This document shows positions 17,182-25,597 of a DNA stretch of 54,690 nucleotides, piece after piece. A program made the translations under genes and the position numbers. Position 1 is the stretch's first letter. Every line of letters begins with the position of its first letter. The DNA comes from Cytophagaceae bacterium (lineage in GTDB: Bacteria; Bacteroidota; Bacteroidia; Cytophagales; Spirosomataceae), in contig JAGOAA010000008.1 of assembly GCA_017984215.1 (NCBI GenBank), forward strand, positions 2,066 to 56,755, in the 5' to 3' direction. Under the pieces are notes generated by a model. That model ran no database searches. It was not told the origin of the DNA and saw only the letters and a program-made list of their open reading frames with translations.

Positions 17182-17210
17182 CTTTGGCAAACCTTCAAGG
17201 ATTGCCAAAG
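17182..17210. repeat. Hairpin repeat family B, copy 1
   Basis: CTTTGGCAA and TTGCCAAAG form a perfect 9-base stem around an 11-base centre that can add CCT/AGG pairs. A second copy is at 28227-28259. The perfect palindrome GAGGCGCCTC follows at 17214-17223. Confidence 0.75.
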
Positions 17211-17255
17211 TTTGAGGCGCCTCGCGCCGATTCTATCATAACATTCAATTTGTAG

Positions 17256-17275
17256 AGACGCGATACCTCGCGTCT
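17256..17275. repeat. Hairpin repeat family A, copy 2 (perfect)
   Basis: AGACGCGA-TACC-TCGCGTCT is a perfect 8-base stem with a TACC loop, preceded by TGTAG and followed by ATTTTATTTTA. It lies between the convergent mog and aminotransferase genes, where it could end transcription from the mog side. Confidence 0.8.
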
Positions 17276-17356
17276 ATTTTATTTTATATGCTGTACTTTA
17301 ATCTTGGAGTAGTTTTTTCAGAAACAGAAAAGATATGGGATAAAAACAGAACCTCT

Positions 17357-18169
17357 TCACTCTAATTTCACCAACTCATCATACAATCGCTTCGCCACCG
17401 GCCCACGCTCACCAGACCCAATCATTTGCCCATCAATCGCTAAAATTGGAACCACGCGTTTCGTACTTCCAGTTGTAAATACTTCGTCGGCCGATAAAAA
17501 ATCATCCAAGGTACATGGCTGAACATGAACTGGATAATGTTGGCCTGCGATATCCAACACCTTCATCCGGGTAATTCCTTCCAAAATATGCGCATCAGGT
17601 GTATAAAGCTCCCCATTTTTGACATAAAACAAATTACTTCGGGTAGATTCTGAGACACCATGCTTTTGCGTGTAATAAATCAAATCATCAGCACCAGCGG
17701 CCTTCATTTCGGGTAGGTGTCGAATCCCAAAGGCATAATTCAAGGATTTAATATCCGCCATCTCTCGAACAAATTCCTTGCTCAATAAACGCATTCCCTT
17801 TTCTGGATCTGTGAACTGAAAAACACCGGGCAAAATCCATAGGTTTGCTTGCTCAGCAGGTACATATCCATTCATACTTTCACCGCCAGTCAATACCATT
17901 TTGATACCTAAACAGGCATCCTTTGACATGGAGGCTAATTCATAAATACAAGCGGATAAAGCCTCTGTTGAATAAGGCAAGCTCAAACCCATTTTAGCCG
18001 CCGAACGCTCAAAGCGCGCCAAATGATCCGCTAAAAAAACAGGCTTCCCATCCATGATGCGAAAAAAGTCAAAAATGCCATAGCCACGCAAAAACCCGAT
18101 ATCTTTGACTGATACATGTGCTTCATGGGCCGGCTTCCAAGCCCCATTAATCCAAATTGGGTAATCCAT
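17357..18169 (-). CDS. Class-IV aminotransferase / possible aminodeoxychorismate lyase
   Basis: 270 residues of PLP fold type IV. MDYPIWINGAW at 18169 looks like the natural start; a codon six positions upstream is an alternative. FLRGYGIFDFFRIMDGKPVFLADHLARFERSA is the family's N-domain, Lys141 in IKSLNYAFGI is the cofactor lysine, and ESTRSNLFYV and TGSTKRVVPI bind substrate and phosphate. Branched-chain aminotransferase, D-alanine aminotransferase and 4-amino-4-deoxychorismate lyase (PabC) share this fold. The overlap with folP (23 bases) makes a folate role attractive, but that is inference from context. Confidence 0.75.
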   Translation of the reverse strand: MDYPIWINGAWKPAHEAHVSVKDIGFLRGYGIFDFFRIMDGKPVFLADHLARFERSAAKMGLSLPYSTEALSACIYELASMSKDACLGIKMVLTGGESMNGYVPAEQANLWILPGVFQFTDPEKGMRLLSKEFVREMADIKSLNYAFGIRHLPEMKAAGADDLIYYTQKHGVSESTRSNLFYVKNGELYTPDAHILEGITRMKVLDIAGQHYPVHVQPCTLDDFLSADEVFTTGSTKRVVPILAIDGQMIGSGERGPVAKRLYDELVKLE

Positions 18170-19016
18170 TCGATTGTAGTTTAGCAACTAAAGTGATCAC
18201 TTCTTTGGCCTCCGCCACATCGTGCACCCGTAAAATATTGGCACCTTGTTGGAGCGCAATTGTATGCAACACCGACGTCCCATTCAAGGATTCTGCAGCC
18301 GTGATTCCCAAAGTTTTGTAAATCATCGACTTCCGAGAAACACCAAGTAATATCGGAGCGCCCAAGGTTTTAAAAACTGATAGATGAGCCAGTAAAACAT
18401 AATTGTGTTCCATGGATTTAGAAAACCCTAAACCTGGGTCAATAATCACATCTTTAGCACCTAAGGCACGTAATTGTTGGAGCTTCTCAGCCAAGTCCGA
18501 CCACACATCCGAAACAACATCTTGGTAATCGGGTACATCATGCACTTGATTAAAGGCTCCCCTAATGTGCGATAAAATATAAGGCACTTGATTTTGGGCA
18601 ACCCACTCAAATATTCCTGAATCCATTTGACCTGCACCTATATCATTCAAAATATCAGCACCAGCGGCGATTGCAGCCTTAGCGACGGACAAACGGTAGG
18701 TATCAATTGAGATTATAAGGCTAGGGAATTGTTGGCGCAACAAGGAAATAACCGGAACCACACGTGCAATTTCCTCTTCAACAGATACAGGAACTGCTCC
18801 TGGACGCGTGGAATGCCCACCGATGTCAATAATGTCTGCGCCCAATGCAATCATTCCAGCTACGCGTTCAAGGCAAATAGAAACATCCAATGCCCGACTG
18901 CCCGCATAAAAAGAATCAGGAGTTGTATTTAAAATACCCATGATAAGCGGCTTATCGAGGCTTAGGATTCGACCCTGTACGCGAATTGTTTGAAATGATG
19001 GAAAAAGAGCGTTCAA
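18147..19016 (-). CDS. folP: Dihydropteroate synthase
   Basis: 289 residues. It joins p-aminobenzoate to the pterin pyrophosphate in folate synthesis and is the sulfonamide target. Motifs are IMGILNTTPDSFYAGSR, DIIDIGGHSTRPGA, ISIDTYRLSVAKAAIAAGADILNDI, DVIIDPGLGFSKSMEHNY and LGVSRKSMI, with the terminal ILRVHDV. The usual MHMRG segment reads SHIRGAF. The start appears to be TTG (no in-frame ATG before the first motif). It is upstream of and overlaps the class-IV aminotransferase gene. Confidence 0.93.
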   Translation of the reverse strand: MNALFPSFQTIRVQGRILSLDKPLIMGILNTTPDSFYAGSRALDVSICLERVAGMIALGADIIDIGGHSTRPGAVPVSVEEEIARVVPVISLLRQQFPSLIISIDTYRLSVAKAAIAAGADILNDIGAGQMDSGIFEWVAQNQVPYILSHIRGAFNQVHDVPDYQDVVSDVWSDLAEKLQQLRALGAKDVIIDPGLGFSKSMEHNYVLLAHLSVFKTLGAPILLGVSRKSMIYKTLGITAAESLNGTSVLHTIALQQGANILRVHDVAEAKEVITLVAKLQSNGLPNLD

Positions 19017-19042
19017 ATCAACGAAATTTAGGATAATTTAAA

Positions 19043-19050
19043 TATTTTTG
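19043..19050 (+). promoter_or_regulatory. Putative -7 element before the DUF1599 gene
   Basis: TATTTTTG matches TAnnTTTG exactly, 28 bases before the ATG at 19079. No clear TTTG is seen at -33. Confidence 0.4.
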
Positions 19051-19078
19051 TAGGCTATAATTAAAAATACAGACCCGT

Positions 19079-19663
19079 ATGAATAAGGACTCCGCGCCTT
19101 CCCAAACTGAAATCGAATATCGCCAAGTAATTTCATACTGCAAAGCCTTGTTTGATAAAAAAAACAAAGATTACGGTACCTCTTGGAGAATTTTACGATT
19201 ACCTAGTTTGACTGACCAAATCTTCATCAAAGCACAACGTATCCGAAGTATTCAAGACAAAGGAGCGCAACGCATTGAAGATGGCATCGAAGGGGAATTC
19301 ATCGGGATCATCAATTATTGCATCATCGCATTGATTCAAAAATCACTTGAATCATCCGATCAAATGGAATTTAGCCCAGAAGAATTAAGTGGATTTTACG
19401 ACCTACAAGTCGAAACGACCCTTGAACTCTTGCGCAACAAAAATCACGATTACGGCGAAGCATGGCGCGATATGCGCATCAGTAGCATGACGGACTTAAT
19501 CCTGATGAAAATTTTCCGCACCAAACAAATTGAAAACAATCAAGGTGTAACGCTCGTTTCTGAGGGTGTGGAGGCCAACTACCAAGACATGCTTAATTAT
19601 GCTGTCTTTTGTTTGATCAAATTCAACGAGGAAAAGCAAATGCAAATGGCCCAACAGCAATAA
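19079..19663 (+). CDS. DUF1599 protein with internal duplication
   Basis: 194 residues made of two similar halves. The first has YCKALFDKKNKDYGTSWRILR ... DQIFIKAQRIRSIQ ... EGEFIGIINYCIIALIQK; the second has TLELLRNKNHDYGEAWRDMRISSMTDLILMKIFRTKQIE ... EANYQDMLNYAVFCLIKF. Each half keeps a K-N-x-D-Y-G-x-x-W core and a later N-Y. This matches DUF1599, whose function is not known; the compact helical pattern with acidic residues recalls all-alpha NTP pyrophosphatases, which is only an impression. It is co-oriented with the DoxX-like gene, five bases away. Confidence 0.82.
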   Translation: MNKDSAPSQTEIEYRQVISYCKALFDKKNKDYGTSWRILRLPSLTDQIFIKAQRIRSIQDKGAQRIEDGIEGEFIGIINYCIIALIQKSLESSDQMEFSPEELSGFYDLQVETTLELLRNKNHDYGEAWRDMRISSMTDLILMKIFRTKQIENNQGVTLVSEGVEANYQDMLNYAVFCLIKFNEEKQMQMAQQQ

Positions 19664-19668
19664 TTCGG

Positions 19669-20763
19669 ATGAAGCAATACCGCAACATAGCCACGTTTGT
19701 TTTGGTCGGGATTTTTTTATTCTCTGGACTAATCAAACTTAACGATCCCATTGGAACACAACTGAAACTCGAGGAATACTTCGAAGTTTTCTCGGTGGAT
19801 TTTCCATGGATGGCTGGTTTCTGGAAATTACTTATTCCTCAGGCACTTCTTTTTTCGATCGGGCTAAGTAGCGCTGAAATTGTTTTAGCCATTGCTTTAG
19901 CACTGAATTACAAAACAAAAAAGACGCTCTACAGCTTTGTTGGCATACTTATCTTTTTCAGCTTCCTGACATTCTATTCAGCCTATTTCAATAAAGTGAC
20001 CGATTGTGGCTGTTTTGGCGAGGCGATCAAATTAACTCCATGGACATCTTTTGGCAAGGATATATTCTTACTTATTTTGACCTTAAGCTTATTCTTAACA
20101 GACAAAATCAAGCAAAGCCGCGCGACCGGAAAATGGGTCATCGCATCTGCCCTATTGAGTGTCGGACTAGGAACCTATTGCTATTTCTACCTTCCACTTC
20201 AGGATGGATTGCCTTATGCAGTAGGCCAACATATTCCTTCGAATATGAAGAATCGGGAAGATTTGAAATTCAGCTATATCTACAAAATTGATGGCAAGGA
20301 TGTTGAATTAGCCGAAATGCCTACAGATCCAAAAGCGGAATTTGTTTCCATGCAGGCGATCAATGAAAAAGAGGCAAGACCATTAATTACCGACTACCGT
20401 TTATGGATTGATGGGGATACAACGAATTATACTCAAAAAATATTTAGCGGCGATCATTTGCTCGTCATCGTACCCAATGTACACCATGCACGATTAGCCG
20501 CACTTGAAACCATTAGCCAGTTGGCAAAAACTGTCAAGATTCCTGTCTGGTTGGTAAGCGCCTCATCCGATGCGGATGTTAACGCATTGCGCCATGAGTA
20601 CCAATTAGCATTTCCAGCCCTATCGGCGGACACCAAAGTATTAAAAACCATCATTCGTTCAAGTCCTGGACTTTGGCTTATTAGCCAAGGAACCGTCAAA
20701 GGAAAATGGTCGGCCTATCGCCTACCCAATGCGGATGAAATTCAACAACATATAAAACAATAA
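19669..20763 (+). CDS. DoxX/MauE-like membrane protein, BT_3928 type
   Basis: 364 residues from the ATG at 19669; the frame extends upstream into the previous gene but family sequence begins MKQYRNIATFVLVGIFLFSGLIKLNDPIGTQLKLEEYF. There are about four membrane segments in the first 160 residues, with the MauE/DoxX motif TDCGCFGEAIKLTPW containing a Cys pair, then a soluble C-terminal half. The Cys-Gly-Cys motif suggests a redox or quinone-linked role, unproven. It sits between DUF1599 and aroK, eight bases before the latter, in a typical Bacteroidota arrangement. Confidence 0.82.
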   Translation: MKQYRNIATFVLVGIFLFSGLIKLNDPIGTQLKLEEYFEVFSVDFPWMAGFWKLLIPQALLFSIGLSSAEIVLAIALALNYKTKKTLYSFVGILIFFSFLTFYSAYFNKVTDCGCFGEAIKLTPWTSFGKDIFLLILTLSLFLTDKIKQSRATGKWVIASALLSVGLGTYCYFYLPLQDGLPYAVGQHIPSNMKNREDLKFSYIYKIDGKDVELAEMPTDPKAEFVSMQAINEKEARPLITDYRLWIDGDTTNYTQKIFSGDHLLVIVPNVHHARLAALETISQLAKTVKIPVWLVSASSDADVNALRHEYQLAFPALSADTKVLKTIIRSSPGLWLISQGTVKGKWSAYRLPNADEIQQHIKQ

Positions 20764-20771
20764 GTGCAAGA

Positions 20772-21290
20772 ATGAAGAATATCTATTTAGTTGGAATGCC
20801 CTCATCAGGAAAGAGTACATTAGGGAAAGAATTAGCAAGAAATTTGGGGTATAGCTTTACAGATATGGATAAATTGATTGAAACACGTGAACAAAAAACG
20901 GTTTCTGAGATTTTTTCCAATTACGGAGAAGCACATTTTCGCGAACTAGAAAAGAAGACATTACGTGGTTTCCAACCGAATCAATCGATGGTGATTGCAA
21001 CGGGTGGAGGCATTCCATGCTTTAATGACAACATGGATTTCATCAAAGAAAATGGAGTTAGTGTGTTCCTAAACGTTGATGTAAACGATTTGGCCAAACG
21101 ACTTTACAAGGCGCAAGGAAACAACCGTCCATTGTTAGATAAAAGCCAAAGTGAAGAAGTAGTCATTGCCTCCATCAAAAAGACGTTTGAAGAGCGTTTA
21201 TCTTTTTACCAACAAGCCGACATCCAGGTAGATGGCGAAATCACGGTAAGCCAATTATTGTGGCTATTAGACCAATACCTGCCAGTTTAG
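20772..21290 (+). CDS. aroK: Shikimate kinase
   Basis: 172 residues. Walker A GMPSSGKST (7-15), shikimate-binding DMDKLIETREQKTVSEIF, FRELEKKTL and ATGGGIPC, the lid RLYKAQGNNRPLL, and the adenine-site end are all present. It phosphorylates shikimate with ATP on the way to chorismate. Together with aroQ at 11436 it is one of two shikimate genes here, in separate transcription units. The last four bases interlock with the stop of the convergent porin gene. Confidence 0.94.
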   Translation: MKNIYLVGMPSSGKSTLGKELARNLGYSFTDMDKLIETREQKTVSEIFSNYGEAHFRELEKKTLRGFQPNQSMVIATGGGIPCFNDNMDFIKENGVSVFLNVDVNDLAKRLYKAQGNNRPLLDKSQSEEVVIASIKKTFEERLSFYQQADIQVDGEITVSQLLWLLDQYLPV

Positions 21291-22825
21291 AAGAATATTC
21301 CACCACCTAAGGTGAACTGCGTATTTGTTAGTGTCAATGCGGCTGATGCATAATCGGCCGCATTTTTTAATGTATAAGGAGTATAGGCATCTTTGCCGGT
21401 ACGTTGAACGACAGCGAAGTCCACATAATATGCCGAACTGCGATAACCTAAACCTCCCGAGACCTGGAATTGATTACGATCGATGGAATCATAGGTACTT
21501 GAAAATCCACTACCATAAATGGCAGCGCCACCCCGGAGCGTCCATGCACTCGAAACACGAAACTCGGCTCCCACTTTCATGTTAAGTACCGTTTGGTAGT
21601 TTTTCGAGATTTGGCTGTTGTATTTATCTTTAAACTGTTGGTTTGCGTAAGGTCCTAATTCTGCCGAAGCAACTGACATCCCAGCATAATTAAGCATTTC
21701 AACATCAGCACTTAGCAAACCTCTTTTACCGAAGAAATAGGCCATTCCACCTGAAATTCGGAAAGGTGTCACCAGCTGGTAGGTAAACTCATTAGGCGTC
21801 AATTTAACCGGCTTTACATTCGTGATATAACCTCCGGTAACAGGAATTTCCGAAATTTGTGGAGACATCGAACCCGTCAATTGTTCCTTAATATTATCAT
21901 AATAGGTTGGCGATTGCACATTTAATGCTACGCGCAAATTGGGCTTCAACTTATAAATAACACCCAATGAAGCAGAAATACCTGAACCCGTCGTAATTAA
22001 CTGCTCTTCATAAGTAAAACCTTCCACAAAATTATTCCCCGCATAACGCTCTTCCCATAATTGCGATTGAGATGTATTCAGCTTCGTAAAATGTAGGCCA
22101 AGACCTACATATAATTGTTCTTGATAGGCTGCGCCGTAACTAATATCCCATTGTGAAACCGAACCCGAATTGACAGCATAACCAAATTGCTGCGTGGGTA
22201 AATTTGGCAAATATCGCTCAAAAGGAGCCCCACCTGTTTTTGCATTTGGATTGATTAAATAGGCTTGATAGGCTGCTGCTTCCGGACTATCCGCCGTATT
22301 GTAAACAGGATCAAATTCATTATCTAAACTTGCCCCGGTTGCACCCTTATCCCCTGCTTTTTGAATTAAATGATCCAAATAAGAACTCCGATTATTCGTG
22401 CCCTCCATATTCAAGGGCTGTGTTAAAATAACCTGACGTGAATAACCAATCCCGAAGGCTCCTCGCCAAGATGAACTTGACAAATAATCACCCGAAATAA
22501 CGATGCCAAAATTAGGCATGTGAAACAGATTATTGGTACCACTTGTCGATTGACTTAAATAATCAGCGTCCGTTTGGGAGGAGTTCAATGCAAAATTTAA
22601 GCCAACTTCAGAACGAGAATAAAACCCTAAACCAGCGGCATTCCCAGCAATTGAACTTAAGTCAGCACCCAATACACTCTGAGTCCCACCCAAACCTTGC
22701 ATGCGAGCAGAACCCGTCACATAAGAGGTGGAAAATTGTTTTGCCAGCATCGGATAGGTATAAACCTGCGCATGCGCAATATAGCTTACCAAAATAAGCG
22801 AGAAGATCTGAAATATACGTTTCAT
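21287..22825 (-). CDS. Outer-membrane transport protein, OmpP1/FadL-like
   Basis: 512 residues. The start at 22825 puts a signal peptide first (MKRIFQIFSLILVSYIAHAQ); the upstream extension of the frame belongs to the lipoprotein gene's end. The early GSARMQGLGGTQSVLGADLSSIAGNAAGLGFYSRSE is the plug-like N-terminal signature of OmpP1/FadL/TodX porins, and the rest alternates aromatic beta strands ending FTLGGGIFF, with the terminal aromatic expected for barrel insertion. Such proteins import hydrophobic compounds. It lies four bases after the lipoprotein gene, probably in one transcript. Confidence 0.82.
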   Translation of the reverse strand: MKRIFQIFSLILVSYIAHAQVYTYPMLAKQFSTSYVTGSARMQGLGGTQSVLGADLSSIAGNAAGLGFYSRSEVGLNFALNSSQTDADYLSQSTSGTNNLFHMPNFGIVISGDYLSSSSWRGAFGIGYSRQVILTQPLNMEGTNNRSSYLDHLIQKAGDKGATGASLDNEFDPVYNTADSPEAAAYQAYLINPNAKTGGAPFERYLPNLPTQQFGYAVNSGSVSQWDISYGAAYQEQLYVGLGLHFTKLNTSQSQLWEERYAGNNFVEGFTYEEQLITTGSGISASLGVIYKLKPNLRVALNVQSPTYYDNIKEQLTGSMSPQISEIPVTGGYITNVKPVKLTPNEFTYQLVTPFRISGGMAYFFGKRGLLSADVEMLNYAGMSVASAELGPYANQQFKDKYNSQISKNYQTVLNMKVGAEFRVSSAWTLRGGAAIYGSGFSSTYDSIDRNQFQVSGGLGYRSSAYYVDFAVVQRTGKDAYTPYTLKNAADYASAALTLTNTQFTLGGGIFF

Positions 22826-22829
22826 AAAA

Positions 22830-23795
22830 TTATCTTGGACCACGTGAAGAACCACCATTTGAACCACCACCACTGTTATTAGAGCCTCCTGAATAATTGG
22901 ATGAAGGAGAACTGTAGGATTCCGTTCTATTTTGACCATAATTCTGCTGTGGAGCAGATGGCCTGTATTCTACATTTGAATTTCTACGAGGTGCTGCTTG
23001 CACTGGGGCATTCGAATTACCCACGGATGAATTCACACGCAGTTGATTTGTTCCTTGACTATTGTAGGTATTATTACTACTTCGTGGCGTATTTGAATAG
23101 TTCTCACCTCCATAACGATTGGTAGCTCCACCATCACGCGGTCCACGATTGTAGCGCTGTATGGGCTCTTGCGAGGTCCCTACATTGGATTGATAAAAAT
23201 TACCCCCATAATAATTTTGACCAAAGCCATGGTAGTAATTATAAGCAGGTCCATAACCAAACATCATTCCTGGCCCTACATAGCCGTAGAAAGGATCGTA
23301 ATAGCCATAAGGACTAGAAAAACCAAACGAATTAAATCCATAACCCATACCACCCATATATCCGAAATTCGTCCCCATGGCAAAGCCTGAATAAAATGGA
23401 TCATTCAGACGCCAAGCTTGCAAAGGTGAATACCAACGATTTGAATATCCAATGCCAAAATTGATGTAAGGATTTGAATACCAATTATTCCAAGGATTGG
23501 ACGTGAATAAACCTTGATTAAATCCTGAATTGTAGCCTTGTTGGTACACCGCCCGTGAATTCAAATAATTCACATCGGCTTCTTCCTGAATGACTGTTGC
23601 CTCCTCTTCTTGTATAACCTGAGCATCTTCCTCAAAATTCAAATAAGATGCTTTTTTTTGTTTTGTGACAACAGTAGCTGGTTTTTGATAACTATCATAT
23701 AAATCATCCGAAACAAAGGCTGTTTGAGAAATCGAACATGCGTTCAACAATGCGATCATTGCAATCAATACCGAGGCAATCCCTAAATTTTTCAT
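22830..23795 (-). CDS. Tyr/Gly/Asn-rich lipoprotein, unknown function
   Basis: About 321 residues from the ATG at 23795 (MKNLGIASVLIAMIALLNACS), which gives a lipoprotein signal with Cys after LNA. An in-frame start ten codons earlier is less suited. After a short acidic stretch (EEEATVIQEEADV), residues about 85-210 are dominated by Tyr, Gly, Asn, Phe and Pro in WYSNPYINFGIGYSNRWY-like units, and the tail is Ser/Asn/Gly/Arg-rich, ending GGGSNGGSSRGPR. It is probably a surface or outer-membrane protein with low-complexity sequence. I cannot name a function. It is followed at once by the porin gene. Confidence 0.7.
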   Translation of the reverse strand: MKNLGIASVLIAMIALLNACSISQTAFVSDDLYDSYQKPATVVTKQKKASYLNFEEDAQVIQEEEATVIQEEADVNYLNSRAVYQQGYNSGFNQGLFTSNPWNNWYSNPYINFGIGYSNRWYSPLQAWRLNDPFYSGFAMGTNFGYMGGMGYGFNSFGFSSPYGYYDPFYGYVGPGMMFGYGPAYNYYHGFGQNYYGGNFYQSNVGTSQEPIQRYNRGPRDGGATNRYGGENYSNTPRSSNNTYNSQGTNQLRVNSSVGNSNAPVQAAPRRNSNVEYRPSAPQQNYGQNRTESYSSPSSNYSGGSNNSGGGSNGGSSRGPR

Positions 23796-23951
23796 GGCAT
23801 TCAATGGATTAAGATCTGAGTTCAAGCTAGTATTTTTAAGTTCATGGTTTAATTCGTAAATTTAACCTTTGAACCTTGAAAATAGTTTCCATTTCAAGAT
23901 CATACAAATTAACGAAATAAATACCCACCTAGTACGATTCCCAAAAAATAT

Positions 23952-25424
23952 ATGAGTAAATCCTTACCGTCACGTGCCGACAACTATTCTGAATGGTATA
24001 ATGAGTTAGTCAAAAGAGCTGATTTAGCTGAAAATTCAGCAGTACGAGGCTGTATGATTATCAAACCCTATGGCTATTCTATTTGGGAAAAAATGCAACG
24101 CGCATTGGATGATATGTTTAAAGAAACAGGCCATACAAATGCCTATTTCCCTTTATTCATCCCAAAATCATTCCTTTCCAAAGAGGCTTCCCACGTAGAA
24201 GGTTTTGCCAAAGAATGCGCGGTCGTTACGCATTACAGACTCAAAAATGACCCAAATGGTGGGGGTGTCATTGTGGACCCTGATGCCAAATTAGAAGAAG
24301 AATTAATTGTAAGACCTACCTCTGAAACAGTGATTTGGTCAACCTATAAAAACTGGATTCAATCCTACCGCGATTTACCCTTATTGATCAATCAATGGGC
24401 CAACGTGGTTCGTTGGGAAATGCGTACACGTCTTTTCCTTCGTACCGCTGAATTCCTATGGCAAGAAGGTCATACCGCGCATGCAACAAAAAAAGAGGCG
24501 ATTGAGGAAACAGAGCAAATGTTAGAAGTATACGCAGATTTTGCTGAGAACTTCATGGCAATGCCTGTCGTAAAAGGAATCAAAACGGCTAATGAGCGTT
24601 TTGCAGGTGCCGATGAAACCTATTGCATTGAAGCATTGATGCAAGACGGAAAAGCATTGCAAGCGGGAACCTCTCACTTTTTAGGCCAAAACTTTGCAAA
24701 AGCATTTGACGTCAAATTCTTAAGCAAGGAAAACCAATTGGATTATGTTTGGGGTACGTCTTGGGGTGTTTCTACCCGATTGATGGGAGCCTTAATCATG
24801 GCCCACTCGGATGACCAAGGTTTGGTATTACCTCCCAAATTAGCCCCTATTCAGGTCGTTATTGTTCCTATTTACAAAGGCGAGGAGCAATTGAACGCCA
24901 TCATTGAGAAAGTTAATCCATTAGTAAAATCACTTCGCAAAAGCGGTGTTTCTGTGAAGTTTGATACATCGGACAACCAAAGCCCTGGATTCAAATTTGC
25001 TGAATACGAATTGAAAGGTGTTCCTGTTCGTTTGGCGATTGGAAATCGGGACATGGAAAATGGAACGATCGAATTAGCCCGACGCGACACACGCGAAAAA
25101 ACAAGCATGGCTTTCGAAGGCATTGAGCAGGTCGTATTAGATACCTTGGAAGACATTCAAACGAAAATCTATGCAAAGGCTTTGGCATTCCGTACAGAGA
25201 AAACGCATGTCGTGAATACTTGGGACGAATTCAATGCTAAATTAGAAGAAGGCGGTTTCATTTCAGCACACTGGGATGGGAGCTCGGAAACAGAAGAGAA
25301 AATTAAGGAATTAACCAAAGCGACAATTCGTTGTATTCCTTTAGACGCTAAAGAAGAAGCTGGCAAATGTATTTTGACTGGCAATCCTTCAAATAAGCGC
25401 GTTTTGTTTGCGAGAGCTTACTAA
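23952..25424 (+). CDS. proS: Prolyl-tRNA synthetase, short type without editing domain
   Basis: 490 residues, the length of the eukaryote/archaeal-like class that lacks the INS editing domain between motifs 2 and 3. Class II motifs are RPTSETVIW, the motif 2 region [25 protein letters not shown] and motif 3 [22 protein letters not shown]. The anticodon-binding domain follows ([13 protein letters not shown]) and the C-terminal zinc-like domain ends KRVLFARAY. It charges tRNA-Pro. It is transcribed alone; its 3' side is a cluster of hairpins. Confidence 0.95.
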   Translation: MSKSLPSRADNYSEWYNELVKRADLAENSAVRGCMIIKPYGYSIWEKMQRALDDMFKETGHTNAYFPLFIPKSFLSKEASHVEGFAKECAVVTHYRLKNDPNGGGVIVDPDAKLEEELIVRPTSETVIWSTYKNWIQSYRDLPLLINQWANVVRWEMRTRLFLRTAEFLWQEGHTAHATKKEAIEETEQMLEVYADFAENFMAMPVVKGIKTANERFAGADETYCIEALMQDGKALQAGTSHFLGQNFAKAFDVKFLSKENQLDYVWGTSWGVSTRLMGALIMAHSDDQGLVLPPKLAPIQVVIVPIYKGEEQLNAIIEKVNPLVKSLRKSGVSVKFDTSDNQSPGFKFAEYELKGVPVRLAIGNRDMENGTIELARRDTREKTSMAFEGIEQVVLDTLEDIQTKIYAKALAFRTEKTHVVNTWDEFNAKLEEGGFISAHWDGSSETEEKIKELTKATIRCIPLDAKEEAGKCILTGNPSNKRVLFARAY

Positions 25425-25430
25425 TCGCAG

Positions 25431-25550
25431 AGACGCGATACCTCGCGTCTAAATTAAAAATGTAGAGACGCGATACCCCGAGTCTAAAAGAAAAATGTAG
25501 AGACGCGATACCTCGCGTCTAAATTAAAAAAGACGCGAAGTATCGCGTCT
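25431..25550. repeat. Hairpin repeat family A, cluster of four
   Basis: Four 20-base elements follow one another. Perfect AGACGCGA-TACC-TCGCGTCT copies are at 25431-25450 and 25501-25520. A decayed copy (right arm CCGAGTCT) is at 25466-25485. An inverted-orientation copy with loop AGTA is at 25531-25550. The links are short and AT-rich (AAATTAAAAA, TGTAG). They lie between the convergent proS and cysteine desulfurase genes. Confidence 0.85.
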
Positions 25551-25560
25551 CAACAAAACA

Positions 25561-25590
25561 AAAAAAGACGCGATACCTGCGTCTTTTTTT
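25561..25590. terminator. Bidirectional terminator derived from family A hairpin
   Basis: A run of A, the stem GACGC/GCGTC around GATACCT, then seven T gives a terminator shape readable from both strands. It is a shortened fifth copy of the hairpin element, and would serve proS on one side and the cysteine desulfurase gene on the other. Confidence 0.7.
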
Positions 25591-25597
25591 ATGTTAA

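Noticed and set aside
25431-25584. Evenly spaced repeats resembling a small CRISPR array
   Set aside because: The units are 20-base perfect palindromes with loops, one is inverted, and the links are short, AT-rich and similar to each other, so they are not spacers. No cas gene is present.
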